Origin: Pantanalinema sp. GBBB05
Lineage (GTDB): Bacteria; Cyanobacteriota; Cyanobacteriia; Leptolyngbyales; Leptolyngbyaceae
Length of the DNA: 51,563 bases
Assembly (NCBI GenBank): GCA_016743235.1
Contig: VRZD01000047.1
Span: 1 to 51,563, forward strand
Reading direction: 5' to 3'
Below are positions 25,988 through 35,023 of this stretch, piece by piece (position 1 is the stretch's first letter; each line of letters begins with the position of its first letter). The notes beneath the pieces are model-generated. The model was not told where the DNA came from, did not search any database, and was given only the letters and a program-made list of their open reading frames with translations. The translations under genes were made by a program, and so were the position numbers.

Positions 25988-27193
25988 ATGAAAAATCTAA
26001 TTGCTTCTACGTTTACGGGTATTCTGCTGCTAGCGGCTTGTGCCGATCGTCCCTTCTCATCAGGAGATCAGCCTGCCAGCCAAACCAGTAGAGCCACCAC
26101 TATGATTCCGATTGGGGTAGCGCTCGCTCAAACGAGTAATCTCGCCTTACTGGGGCAAGAATCGGTGAATGGAGCGAAGTTAGCTGAACAATACTTCAAT
26201 GCTCAGGGTGGCATTCGGGGTATCCCGATTAAGCTCATTTTTCAAGATGCTGGTGGTGACGAAGCTGGGGCAATTAATGCCTTTCAGACCTTGATTACTA
26301 GAGATAAAGTCGTTGGAATTGTCGGACCTTCCTCCTCACAACAAGCCTTCAGTGCTGACCCGATCGCCGATCGTGCCCAGGTTCCTGTGGTTGGACCCAC
26401 TAATACGGCGAAAGGAGTCCCGGAAATTGGCGAATTTGTTGCCCGAGTGGCTTCTCCTGTCACACTTTTAGCGCCTAATTCCCTCAAAGCCGCACTTAAA
26501 CTCAAGCCTGACATCCGGCGAGTCGCTGTTTTCTATGCTCAGAATGATGCCTTCAGTCAATCAGAAACGACAATTTTCCAACAGGCTATTCAAGACCAGG
26601 GGCTAGAGATTATTACGATTCAGAAGTTCCAAACGACGGATGCCGATTTTCAAACCCAGGCAACTGCGGCGATTAATCTAAAGCCTGACCTCATGGTAAT
26701 TTCTGGTTTGGCAGCGGATAGTGGCAATTTAGTGCGACAGATCCGAGAATTGGGCTATCAAGGGTTAATCATTGGTGGAAATGGCTTTAACACTCCTAAC
26801 ATCTTCCCCTTATGCAAACAGTTATGTGATGGTGTTCTAGTGGCTCAGGCTTATAGTCCTGAACATGATAATGCGATTAATCGATCGTTTCGTGAGGCTT
26901 ACATTAAGCAATATCAGAAAGACCCACCCCAATTCAGTGCCCAGGGCTTTACAGCGGTGCAAGTAATCGTCGATGCTTTAACGGTTATTGATCAGCAAAA
27001 ACCGATTCGGCAGTTACCATTACCCGAGTTGCGAACTGCTTTAAATCAGCAAATTTTGGCGGGTAATTACGAGACTCCTTTGGGTAAAATTTCGTTTACG
27101 CCGGTGGGCGAAGTGGTGCAGGAAAAATTTTATGTGGCACAAATTCAGATGAATCCAGATGGCAAGAATGGCAAGTTTGTCTTTTTGAAGTAG
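25988..27193 (+). CDS. Branched-chain amino acid ABC transporter substrate-binding lipoprotein
   Basis: This type 1 periplasmic binding protein has 401 residues from the ATG at 25988. The N-terminus is a lipoprotein signal with lipobox LAAC (Cys18). The mature part shows the LivJ-type pattern: IPIGVALAQTSNLALLGQES, GAKLAEQYFNAQGGIRGIPI, VVGIVGPSSSQQAF, VPVVGPTNTAKG and GFTAVQVIVDAL. It would bind an amino acid or a related ligand. No permease or ATPase gene lies nearby, so it either serves a distant transporter or acts as a sensor. An open frame extends 52 codons upstream but lacks the signal peptide logic. Confidence 0.9.
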   Translation: MKNLIASTFTGILLLAACADRPFSSGDQPASQTSRATTMIPIGVALAQTSNLALLGQESVNGAKLAEQYFNAQGGIRGIPIKLIFQDAGGDEAGAINAFQTLITRDKVVGIVGPSSSQQAFSADPIADRAQVPVVGPTNTAKGVPEIGEFVARVASPVTLLAPNSLKAALKLKPDIRRVAVFYAQNDAFSQSETTIFQQAIQDQGLEIITIQKFQTTDADFQTQATAAINLKPDLMVISGLAADSGNLVRQIRELGYQGLIIGGNGFNTPNIFPLCKQLCDGVLVAQAYSPEHDNAINRSFREAYIKQYQKDPPQFSAQGFTAVQVIVDALTVIDQQKPIRQLPLPELRTALNQQILAGNYETPLGKISFTPVGEVVQEKFYVAQIQMNPDGKNGKFVFLK

Positions 27194-27293
27194 TCTGCTC
27201 GATAAATTTTTAGAGAGATTATTCTTGCAAAATCCTATAACTTGATTGTGTAAGTGTACTGAACTCAGCAGTTTTTTCAGTGAAATTGTTGGC

Positions 27294-28199
27294 ATGGGAA
27301 TAGAACAAAAATTGAGCTGGATACCACAGCCTACCGAAGATGGATCATTTACCTTCTTCTCTGCCGAGTTTGGCGAAACCTTTCATAGTGATCAAGGCGC
27401 TCGATCGGAAGCTTTTCTTAAATTTGCTCAGGCAACTAATTTAGCCCAACGATCGCAGCAAGATTCGCTCCGCTTACTGGATGTTTGTTATGGCTTAGGG
27501 TATAACACGGCTGCCGCTCTGGAAACGATTTGGAGCGTGAATCCCGATTGTCGGGTAGAGGTTGTGGGCTTAGAACTTGATGCGACAGTGCCCCAAGCCG
27601 CGATCGCTCCTCCGTTGATTGATGCGTGGACACCGACGACTCAAGCGATTCTGCACACGATCGCTTTAGAGCATCACTACACTACTCCTCGTCTTCAGGC
27701 TCGCTTATTGATCGGTGATGCGCGTCAAACCATTCAAACGCTGACTCAATCCAGTTTTTTAGCAGACGCGATCTTTTTTGATCCGTTCTCACCCCGTCGG
27801 TGCCCGCAGTTATGGACGGTCGAATTTTTTACCCAAGTAGTTCGTTGTCTTTCACCTACGGGAAGACTGGCGACCTATTCCCGCTCCGCCTGTGTTCGAT
27901 CGGCAATGATGGCAGCAGGATTAGTGATTGGCACGATTCCGCTGAGCGATCGTTCAGATGCTCAACCGCTGTTATCCCACGAATGGTCAGATGGTACTGT
28001 AGGCGCGTTTGATGCCAGTGATCTCCATCCCCTATCCCAGATGGAACAGGAACATTTGCAGACTCGGGCAGCCATACCCTATCGCGATCCGACGTTAGAT
28101 GATGCCGCGATCGCCATTTTGGCGCGACATGATCAGGAGCAACAAACTTCGAGGTTAGAATCAACATCGAGCTGGCGACGACGTTGGGGTATTCATTAG
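27294..28199 (+). CDS. MnmC/MnmD-type tRNA methyltransferase domain protein
   Basis: The product (301 residues from the ATG at 27294) matches the methyltransferase half of MnmC. That half methylates 5-aminomethyl-2-thiouridine in the tRNA wobble base using S-adenosylmethionine. Evidence: FSAEFGETFHSDQGARSEAF near the start, the SAM motif RLLDVCYGLGYNTAAALE, then DAIFFDPFSPRRCPQLWTVE and a TYSRSACVRSAMMAAG end. The oxidase half of bifunctional MnmC is absent, as in stand-alone MnmD proteins. The phosphatase gene follows after 12 bases on the same strand, so co-transcription is likely. Confidence 0.83.
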   Translation: MGIEQKLSWIPQPTEDGSFTFFSAEFGETFHSDQGARSEAFLKFAQATNLAQRSQQDSLRLLDVCYGLGYNTAAALETIWSVNPDCRVEVVGLELDATVPQAAIAPPLIDAWTPTTQAILHTIALEHHYTTPRLQARLLIGDARQTIQTLTQSSFLADAIFFDPFSPRRCPQLWTVEFFTQVVRCLSPTGRLATYSRSACVRSAMMAAGLVIGTIPLSDRSDAQPLLSHEWSDGTVGAFDASDLHPLSQMEQEHLQTRAAIPYRDPTLDDAAIAILARHDQEQQTSRLESTSSWRRRWGIH

Positions 28200-28211
28200 G
28201 AGTAAGAATTA

Positions 28212-29111
28212 ATGAGGTTGAAGCGGCGGGAATTTTTGATTCTAACTGGACTAGTCAGTGGCTTAGGCTTAGTCGGTCTGGAACGGTGGTTGACGACTCA
28301 CCAGATTAGTGATGTTGCCATACCATTCCCCGCGTCTAGAGCCACCACCAAACCATTATTGCGATTTGTGGCGATCGCGGATACCGGCACAGGGGGGAGC
28401 GCTCAGTATGCCGTGGCGGCAGCAATGACGCGATTCCATCAGCAACATCCTTTTCCGATGGTCGTTCTGGCAGGCGACAATATCTACACCAATGGCGAAA
28501 TCGAGAAAATCAAGGCGGTGTTTGAACAGCCCTACCAAGCCTTATTACAACAGCAAGTGAAATTTCATGCTTGCCTGGGCAACCACGATATCCGCACTAA
28601 GAACGGGGAAGCCCAACTTCAGTATCCCGATTTTAATATGCGGGGACGCTACTATACCTTTCGGCAAGGACCTGTACAATTTTTTGCCTTAGACACTAAC
28701 TCCAATGCCTCTTGGCAGGCGCAACTGACCTGGTTAGAGCAGGAATTACGCCAAACCAAAGCTCCCTGGAAAGTTGTGTTTGGACATCACCCGCTGTACT
28801 CCTCGGGCAGGTATGGCTCTAATTCAGCCCTAATTAATACTCTGACTCCGTTATTCAAACAACATCAAGTCCAACTGTATATCAATGGTCATGAACATGA
28901 TTATGAACGGACGCAAGCGATTGATGGGACAACATATTTGATTGTCGGTAATGCTGGAGCTAGTTTGCGTTCAGTTGGACGATCGGACTGGACAAAATAT
29001 GCTGCCTCACGGCATGGTTTTACAGTTGTAGAAGTTTACCCTGACTTTATGGAAATCACAGCGGTTGATCCAGACAATCAACCTTTTGATCGGGGCATTG
29101 TTAGCCTATAG
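28212..29111 (+). CDS. Tat-exported metallophosphoesterase, purple-acid-phosphatase-like
   Basis: The 299-residue product has a twin-arginine signal (KRREFLILTGLVSG). All dimetal motifs of the purple/tartrate-resistant acid phosphatase group are in order: AIADTGTGG, VLAGDNIYTNG, CLGNHDIRT, VVFGHHPLYSSG and INGHEHDYERT. It would hydrolyse phosphate esters outside the cytoplasmic membrane. It is the size of the small TRAP type, without the plant-type N-terminal domain. It lies 12 bases after the MnmD-like gene. No Pho-box-like repeat is apparent. Confidence 0.9.
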   Translation: MRLKRREFLILTGLVSGLGLVGLERWLTTHQISDVAIPFPASRATTKPLLRFVAIADTGTGGSAQYAVAAAMTRFHQQHPFPMVVLAGDNIYTNGEIEKIKAVFEQPYQALLQQQVKFHACLGNHDIRTKNGEAQLQYPDFNMRGRYYTFRQGPVQFFALDTNSNASWQAQLTWLEQELRQTKAPWKVVFGHHPLYSSGRYGSNSALINTLTPLFKQHQVQLYINGHEHDYERTQAIDGTTYLIVGNAGASLRSVGRSDWTKYAASRHGFTVVEVYPDFMEITAVDPDNQPFDRGIVSL

Positions 29112-29259
29112 AACTACGCTATGCAGTCATGCTTGCAGAATGAATTCAATCAAGTTAGTTCTGCTGACCAATTTTTGCCGAAACGCCCACAGATGTGTCA
29201 CATTAAGTTTTAGAGAGAAAACATTCTCTCTTCAGTTAGCATCGTTCCCGAGATTTGCT

Positions 29260-29856
29260 ATGTCCTTCTCTACTCTGTCATCCTCACCTAGTAACTCTTC
29301 TCCTTCGATGCTGAGAGTTTTGGCATCTCGTGATCAATATCGTGCCTGCCATATTTGCCTACCGGGTGATGAGCATCGTCTAGCCGCCATTTTGGTCGAT
29401 GGCAAATTCTACAGCTTACTGAAAATTGTGAAGGAACCGCAGAAAGCCCTGAAAATCTGTAATTTGATGGTTGGAAAGGGTAAACAACTGGTGGTCACTA
29501 AAACTACGAAAGGAGTAGCCATCTGGACCCATGAACCAGATGCGATCGTGGACTCCCGTACCCAAACCTACCTACAAACTCCCCGATCGTCCGCACCGAC
29601 ATCATCGAGCGAAATCTTGGCATCTCCTGGTCAGTATCAAAATTGCTATATTCGGGTGGCAGATCTGGACGATCGGTTAGAGGCAATTCAGTGGAATGGT
29701 CGGTACTATAGCTTGTTCAAAGTGACCGAAACCCGGCAACAAGCCTTAGAACTGGGTAATAAGCTGAAACGGCGGGGGGATGTCGCCGTCATGACACAAA
29801 CCCCTCAGGGATACCGCCTTTGGGTATGGGAACCAGATGCCCGCCTGGTAGGATAA
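29260..29856 (+). CDS. Protein with a tandemly duplicated 76-78-residue domain, function unknown
   Basis: The product is 198 residues from the ATG at 29260. Two copies of one domain are visible, residues 18-95 and 119-194. They share LAS-x-QYxxCyI, a DxRLxAI strand, GkfYSLxK, QkAL, and a final WvxEPDA block. A Ser/Thr-rich linker joins them. It has no signal peptide or membrane segment. I do not recognise the family; the pattern suggests a small cyanobacterial alpha/beta domain. An upstream in-frame extension to 29065 overlaps the phosphatase gene and is rejected. It is convergent with the K+ channel gene. Confidence 0.75.
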   Translation: MSFSTLSSSPSNSSPSMLRVLASRDQYRACHICLPGDEHRLAAILVDGKFYSLLKIVKEPQKALKICNLMVGKGKQLVVTKTTKGVAIWTHEPDAIVDSRTQTYLQTPRSSAPTSSSEILASPGQYQNCYIRVADLDDRLEAIQWNGRYYSLFKVTETRQQALELGNKLKRRGDVAVMTQTPQGYRLWVWEPDARLVG

Positions 29857-29890
29857 AGTTCCGATTGCCTGACGATCGTTATTTGAGGAA

Positions 29891-30670
29891 TTAAGACTTT
29901 TCGAGTGCCTTGCCACATGCCTTACAAAAATGGGCATCGGCATCATGGAACGCTAACCCACATTGAGTGCAGGCGATTTCTACCTGATTGACGGTTTTCA
30001 CCAGTCGTTTAATCAAATCACCCAATTGCCACGGAATTAACGCAATACCAGTCAGGATCATCAGAATGGTGAGAAACCGTCCGGTTTCCGAAATGGGCGT
30101 CACATCCCCAAAGCCAACGGTTGTCATGGTAGCAACTGAGAAGTAAACTGCATCGAGAAAGGTGGCAAAGGCAGTGGCATTTTTCGGATGTTCGACTTGA
30201 TAAATCAGTCCAGAAAAGACAAAGATAATAATAAACAGCGTCAGTAAAATCCGAGCAACGATCGCACTATCCTCCCGACTGACGTAACCTACGATCGTTT
30301 TGCCTTCGATAAACCGCAACAAGCGTAAAATCCGAAACCAACGCAACACCCGCAGAAAGCTAATATCTAGGGCACTGATAAAAAAGGGCAGTACTGCCAG
30401 TAAATCGATAATTGAGTAGATGCTAAATACATGGCGTAGCTTGTGATCAGCACACCAAAGTCGGAGCAAATACTCGATCGCAAAGATCAGCAGAATGGCT
30501 TGATTAATCAGATCGAGTGTGAGGCGAATTGAGGCGGGTAAAGCATAGGTTTGGGCGACAAAAATGGCTGAAGACAGCAATACCAATCCAGTAATGGTTA
30601 AATCAACCGCCTTACCTCCAGGCGTGTCAATATCATTCAGGTAAAACCCGATCTTCTCTCGCAGTAGCAT
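29891..30670 (-). CDS. Voltage-gated-type potassium channel with C-terminal zinc ribbon
   Basis: The 259-residue, six-helix ion transporter has S4-like arginines every third residue (R107, R110, R113, R116, R119). The selectivity filter is TTVGFGD (residues 183-189), a Phe variant of TVGYGD that still predicts K+ selectivity. The cytosolic tail holds a CxxC-x11-CxxC zinc ribbon (C234, C237, C249, C252), an unusual addition that could sense metal or redox state or aid assembly. It starts eight bases after the pentapeptide-repeat gene, so the two are almost certainly one transcript. Confidence 0.88.
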   Translation of the reverse strand: MLLREKIGFYLNDIDTPGGKAVDLTITGLVLLSSAIFVAQTYALPASIRLTLDLINQAILLIFAIEYLLRLWCADHKLRHVFSIYSIIDLLAVLPFFISALDISFLRVLRWFRILRLLRFIEGKTIVGYVSREDSAIVARILLTLFIIIFVFSGLIYQVEHPKNATAFATFLDAVYFSVATMTTVGFGDVTPISETGRFLTILMILTGIALIPWQLGDLIKRLVKTVNQVEIACTQCGLAFHDADAHFCKACGKALEKS

Positions 30671-30678
30671 GAGATTGA

Positions 30679-32034
30679 TTAACGCCCCAATTTGTTGGGA
30701 ATACCTTCACATCCACCAGGAATCGTGCGCCGGGTTTTAGAGCCACCCCAGGCACAGCAGTAATAGCGTTGATCGTCTGACAGTTGCAAAGTTCCGGTAA
30801 AGTCGGCTCCTTCAATCACGGCTCCTGTATGGGTACCACGCTGATAATCGGGGGGTTCAGTACGGCTACGCGGTGTGGCATCCTGCGCTCTGCCATAGAA
30901 AAATTTAGCTCCATTTAAATCGGCTCCCCGCAAATTAACGTCACATAAAATGGTGCGAGCTAAATTGGCTTTGACTAAATCGCACCGAGTAAGATTTGCC
31001 CGAATCAAATTGGCGTCACTTAAATCTGTCCACCGGAGATCCGTACCTGATAAATCGGCACCTGCCAGCATCACCCCTAAATCAATGACTCGCACTCCAT
31101 AGAGTCGGTCTTCTGCATAGCCCCCTGTACCATCAAAAATGGCTCGCCCTAATCGCCGATCGCGCTTCAGTGGAGTGAGCAAACGGGCACGACTGAGGAA
31201 GCGGATAATTTTAGCTTTCCCGCCCGCATCTACACTGCTCATAATGGCTGCCGTTCGGGCTTCGGCGATCGCTCGTTCTTGAGGCCAGTCTTCTAACAGT
31301 CCTTCTTCATCCAAAACTAAGTCGGATACACCCTGGAAGTAGGTATCGATCGTTTGTTGTTGGGTAATCGTGTTTTGTTGAATGGTCAGATCTTTGGAAA
31401 TGATATACTGCCGCCACGCAATGTATACCGCTAGAACAGCGATCAAAATTTGTCCGAGTGCTCCCAGGACATCGCCCAAAGCGCCAATCACATCCCAATC
31501 TAAAGGACCAAGCGTTTGCCCTAACCAGTTATAGAAGCCTAAGAATTTCAGCAAACCTAAGGTGGCAATTAGACCACATAGGCTGCCTAGCAGAATGCTT
31601 TGTTCTTGAGGGGCGATTGTTTGGAGGAACTGCTGCAAGGGTACCCACAACATCTGTAAGGAAATGAGCAGCGCTACAACCGAGCCGGCCATGCCTAGCC
31701 AAAAGCTGTTAATTTCCAGTCCGATCACCATAATGCCGATCGCGACTAATAGAATTAGCGATCGGGAAGACTGACTGGTAGCCAGCGATCGTCCAGAACC
31801 ACCAGGCGGCGACAAGGCTTGCCGCAACAATTGACTTTGCAGCCGGGAAACCATTTTTTCCGAAGTCAAAACTGATTCATCTTCGGGGTGGGGAGCCATT
31901 GATGGCTGGCGGGGTGGTCCGTTACCATCGCTGCTGGTGAGACCGTTTCCTGTGACAGAAGGTTCAGCCGCTTGATTCGCTCCCGCAGCCGATTCCGTAG
32001 AACCCGGCTCCGGCAAGTTAGGGTTTGAAGCCAT
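30679..32034 (-). CDS. Membrane protein with pentapeptide repeats
   Basis: The product is about 451 residues from the ATG at 32034; a TTG at 32052 is a weaker option. The order is a disordered Pro/Ser/Gly-rich N-terminus (about 1-80), several hydrophobic segments (about 90-200, with LLVAIGIMVIGLEINSFWLG and AVYIAW), a helical cytosolic region, then a pentapeptide block (about 325-390). That block has ADLSGTDLRWTDLSDANLIR and similar A-D/N-L-x-x units, predicted to form a right-handed beta-helix. The K+ channel gene follows eight bases later, suggesting the proteins work together. The exact role is unknown. Confidence 0.82.
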   Translation of the reverse strand: MASNPNLPEPGSTESAAGANQAAEPSVTGNGLTSSDGNGPPRQPSMAPHPEDESVLTSEKMVSRLQSQLLRQALSPPGGSGRSLATSQSSRSLILLVAIGIMVIGLEINSFWLGMAGSVVALLISLQMLWVPLQQFLQTIAPQEQSILLGSLCGLIATLGLLKFLGFYNWLGQTLGPLDWDVIGALGDVLGALGQILIAVLAVYIAWRQYIISKDLTIQQNTITQQQTIDTYFQGVSDLVLDEEGLLEDWPQERAIAEARTAAIMSSVDAGGKAKIIRFLSRARLLTPLKRDRRLGRAIFDGTGGYAEDRLYGVRVIDLGVMLAGADLSGTDLRWTDLSDANLIRANLTRCDLVKANLARTILCDVNLRGADLNGAKFFYGRAQDATPRSRTEPPDYQRGTHTGAVIEGADFTGTLQLSDDQRYYCCAWGGSKTRRTIPGGCEGIPNKLGR

Positions 32035-32407
32035 GCGTAGTTGATCAGGCAAATGGGTTAGTGTATGCCCTATCTTAGCCTTTCATTCGCATCTCTCTCC
32101 CTCTAAAGTTTAGGGCAGTTAGTCCTCGCTATGAATAGACTCATGACTGGCGATAAACGGGTGCAACTAGACGCATATATAAAATTTCCTATAAGAATAA
32201 ATTCACCAGGCACTTTTGAGCAGATCTGGGCACTATAAGGATGCCTGCTCAGAAATTTCACTGAAATTTCTATTTCAGGAGTTTTACTGGTTTGGGTTAG
32301 CGTGGGCGCTAACCTAGCATTCCTGCCGGTGAAGGTCAATCGAGCTAACTCAGACCGATTACTACTAACCTAGAGGGTGCCGGGAAGGAGCGCTAGATGG
32401 GAAATGT
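32035..32407. other. Divergent intergenic region, pentapeptide gene and hybrid kinase
   Basis: These 373 bases hold the promoters for both genes. The plus-strand leader contains overlapping palindromes (32251-32278). A minus-strand frame at 32103-32339 has no ribosome site or family signal and is not called. No other element was found. Confidence 0.4.
32251..32278. promoter_or_regulatory. Overlapping palindromes upstream of the ethylene-receptor-like kinase
   Basis: AGAAATTTCA-C-TGAAATTTCT (32251-32271) is a perfect 10-bp inverted repeat around one base. Its right arm also pairs with the next bases (CTGAAAT, loop TTCT, ATTTCAG at 32261-32278), so two mutually exclusive pairings exist. This suits a dimeric operator or an RNA switch 130-157 bases before the kinase start. 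Confidence 0.45.
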
Positions 32408-35023
32408 ATGCCAAATTTCTTGCAAGTCCTGTTCAACTCTCGTGCCTTTATTCCTCATGGGCATTGCTACCTGTGGAAGCCTGGTTTAGTTGGGCTGCAC
32501 TTGATAGCGGATAGCCTGATCGCGCTTGCCTACTTTTCCATTCCTCTTACCCTTCTATATTTTGTTCATAAGCGCCGGGATATCCCGTTTAACTGGGTCT
32601 TTCTGCTATTTAGTGCTTTCATTATTAGCTGTGGCACTACCCATTTATTTGAGATCTGGACGCTTTGGTATCCTACCTACTGGCTGTCGGGTTTGAGTAA
32701 GGCAATTACGGCACTGGTGTCTCTGTACACAGCTATCACCCTAGTATCATTAATGCCCCAAGCCTTGGTGCTACCTGGTTTAGCGGTAATAAATCAAACC
32801 CTGGAAGCGGAGATTGCCGAACGACGGAAAACAGAAACGGCCTTGCGGGAAAGTGAAGCCCGGTTTCAGGCATTTATGAATAATAGCCCAACGGCTTCCT
32901 GGATTACGGATGAAATGGGACAACTGGTTTACATTAGCCAGACGTATTCCCAAGTATTCCAGATTCCAGCGGATTATGTGCCTCAAAAAACGGATGTGAC
33001 TCTTTATGCCACTGAACTCAGGCAACAATATCTGCAAAATATTCAACAAGTTGTGCAAACCCGAGAGGTCGTGCAAGCGATCGAATTAGCGCCGACACGA
33101 GATGGCACGATCGGACAATTTCTGGTCTATAAGTTTCCGATCGAAACCCTGGCTGGACAGTGTTTAGTGGGGGGAGTTGCGATCGATATTACCGATCGCA
33201 TTCGGGCAGAACAGGCACTCTCGCAATTGAACCAGGAATTGGAAGCCAGAATCGAACAACGAACGCTGGCTTTACAGGAGAGCCAAGCCCAATTTCGTAA
33301 AAATGCTGCCCATTTGGCAGCGGCTCAACGGATTGCTCATCTGGGTAGTTGGGAGCTTGACTTACAGATCCAGGAGATTATCTGGTCAGAAGAAGTGTTT
33401 CATTTGTTTGGACGCGATTTAGCAGCTGGTAATCCAACGTTTGCAGAAGTGCAACAATCAATTCATCCTGCCGATCGTAGTTACTATGAGCAATCAGTAC
33501 AGCAAGCGATCGCCACAAAACAATCCTATGAGATTGAATTTCGGGTTGACCACCCAGATGGAGCTTTACGTTACTTACAGGGTCGGGGAGAACCCGTCTT
33601 TGGTGCGGACGGGCAATTAGTTCGTTTAGTCGGCACGATTCTAGATATTACTGAACGCAAACAAACCGAGGCTCAATTTCGACAGACGAACGAACAACTG
33701 GCGCAAATTAATGTGGAATTAGCGCGAGCTACTCGGTTGAAAGATGAGTTCTTAGCCAATATGAGCCATGAGCTGCGGACTCCGCTCAACGCGATTTTGG
33801 GGTTATCCGAAGGGCTTCAGGATCAGGTATTTGGTCCCCTAAATGTCCGGCAAATTAAAGCATTGGGGACGATCGAGCGGAGCGGCAGACATTTACTGGA
33901 ACTGATTAACGATATCTTGGACTTGTCCAAAATTGAATCCGGCAAACTGGAACTGCATCTCAGTGAGGTGTCGATCCGGGGTCTATGTGATGCCAGTCTC
34001 AGTTTTGTTAAGGAGATGGCACTAAAGAAAAATATTCAAATTAGTACCCAGATCCCTGCTCATCTCAACGTGATTCAGGCAGACGATCGACGACTACGGC
34101 AAGTTTTGATTAATCTACTCAGCAACGCTGTCAAATTCACTCCTGTCTCTGGTTCGGTTAGATTAGAAGCCTATCTAGAACCATTCCGGTCAATAGATCA
34201 CCCCCCCATTTCTTTATTTTCCCGATCTTCCCTTTCTCCTCCACCCACCTACTACCTGTGCTTCTCCGTTATTGACACTGGCATTGGCATCGCTCCCGAT
34301 AATATTGACAAACTCTTCCAGACATTTGTGCAGATTGATAGTAGTTTGAGCCGCCAATATTCTGGTACAGGGTTAGGACTGGCGCTGGTGCGACAAATTA
34401 TTACCTTGCACGGGGGAACTGTTGCGGTTAACAGCGAACTAGGACAGGGAAGCTGTTTCACCGTCCGAATTCCTTATGCGGTCAAAGAAGCTGTTCCGAC
34501 CCAGCACTTAACTCCGATCGCTGCTTCGACGCCTTTATCGGAGCGGAATACGGTTTCACGGCTGGAAGAGTCCACGCCTGTAGCAGAGCAACTTACTCGC
34601 GAACTGGATAATTTTGGTGCTAACTCTCTGCCTCAGTTGGTACCACCGCTCATTTTGCTGGTAGAAGATAACAAAGCTAATATTGATACGATTTCTGGCT
34701 ATCTTGAAAGTCGGGGTTATCGGCTGATATTGGCAACCAATGGGCAGCAAGCGGTTGCTTTAGCCCAAACTCAATGCCCTGATTTAATTCTGATGGATAT
34801 TCAGATGCCAGGGATGGATGGATTAGCCGCCATCCAGCAGATCCGTGCTAATGGACAGACGCAGATTCCGATCATTGCCCTCACGGCATTGGCGATGGCT
34901 GGCGATCGAGAAAAATGTTTAGCCGCTGGTGCCACCGAATATCTAACGAAACCGATTCAGTTGAAACAACTTACTGTGACGATTCAACACCTTTTGTTGC
35001 CCAGGAGTGGAACGTTGCCATGA
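32408..35023 (+). CDS. Hybrid histidine kinase with ethylene-receptor-like N-terminal domain
   Basis: The 871-residue product has these domains. Residues 25-120 form a three-helix membrane domain matching the ETR1 ethylene-binding domain. D35, Y42, P46, C75 and H79 fall at the spacing of ETR1 D25, Y32, P36, C65 and H69; C75 and H79 would hold Cu(I). Next come a PAS domain (about 145-265), a coiled coil, a second PAS (about 305-420), HisKA with H454 in NMSHELRTPLN, HATPase (N-box LLSNAVKF, GTGLGLALV) and a receiver with D797 (MDIQMPGMDG). Synechocystis has a related receptor, SynEtr1. It overlaps the next gene by four bases (ATGA). Confidence 0.9.
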   Translation: MPNFLQVLFNSRAFIPHGHCYLWKPGLVGLHLIADSLIALAYFSIPLTLLYFVHKRRDIPFNWVFLLFSAFIISCGTTHLFEIWTLWYPTYWLSGLSKAITALVSLYTAITLVSLMPQALVLPGLAVINQTLEAEIAERRKTETALRESEARFQAFMNNSPTASWITDEMGQLVYISQTYSQVFQIPADYVPQKTDVTLYATELRQQYLQNIQQVVQTREVVQAIELAPTRDGTIGQFLVYKFPIETLAGQCLVGGVAIDITDRIRAEQALSQLNQELEARIEQRTLALQESQAQFRKNAAHLAAAQRIAHLGSWELDLQIQEIIWSEEVFHLFGRDLAAGNPTFAEVQQSIHPADRSYYEQSVQQAIATKQSYEIEFRVDHPDGALRYLQGRGEPVFGADGQLVRLVGTILDITERKQTEAQFRQTNEQLAQINVELARATRLKDEFLANMSHELRTPLNAILGLSEGLQDQVFGPLNVRQIKALGTIERSGRHLLELINDILDLSKIESGKLELHLSEVSIRGLCDASLSFVKEMALKKNIQISTQIPAHLNVIQADDRRLRQVLINLLSNAVKFTPVSGSVRLEAYLEPFRSIDHPPISLFSRSSLSPPPTYYLCFSVIDTGIGIAPDNIDKLFQTFVQIDSSLSRQYSGTGLGLALVRQIITLHGGTVAVNSELGQGSCFTVRIPYAVKEAVPTQHLTPIAASTPLSERNTVSRLEESTPVAEQLTRELDNFGANSLPQLVPPLILLVEDNKANIDTISGYLESRGYRLILATNGQQAVALAQTQCPDLILMDIQMPGMDGLAAIQQIRANGQTQIPIIALTALAMAGDREKCLAAGATEYLTKPIQLKQLTVTIQHLLLPRSGTLP

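Noticed and set aside
32103..32339. 78-residue minus-strand frame
   Set aside because: There is no ribosome site, and it spans the palindromic leader of the kinase gene.
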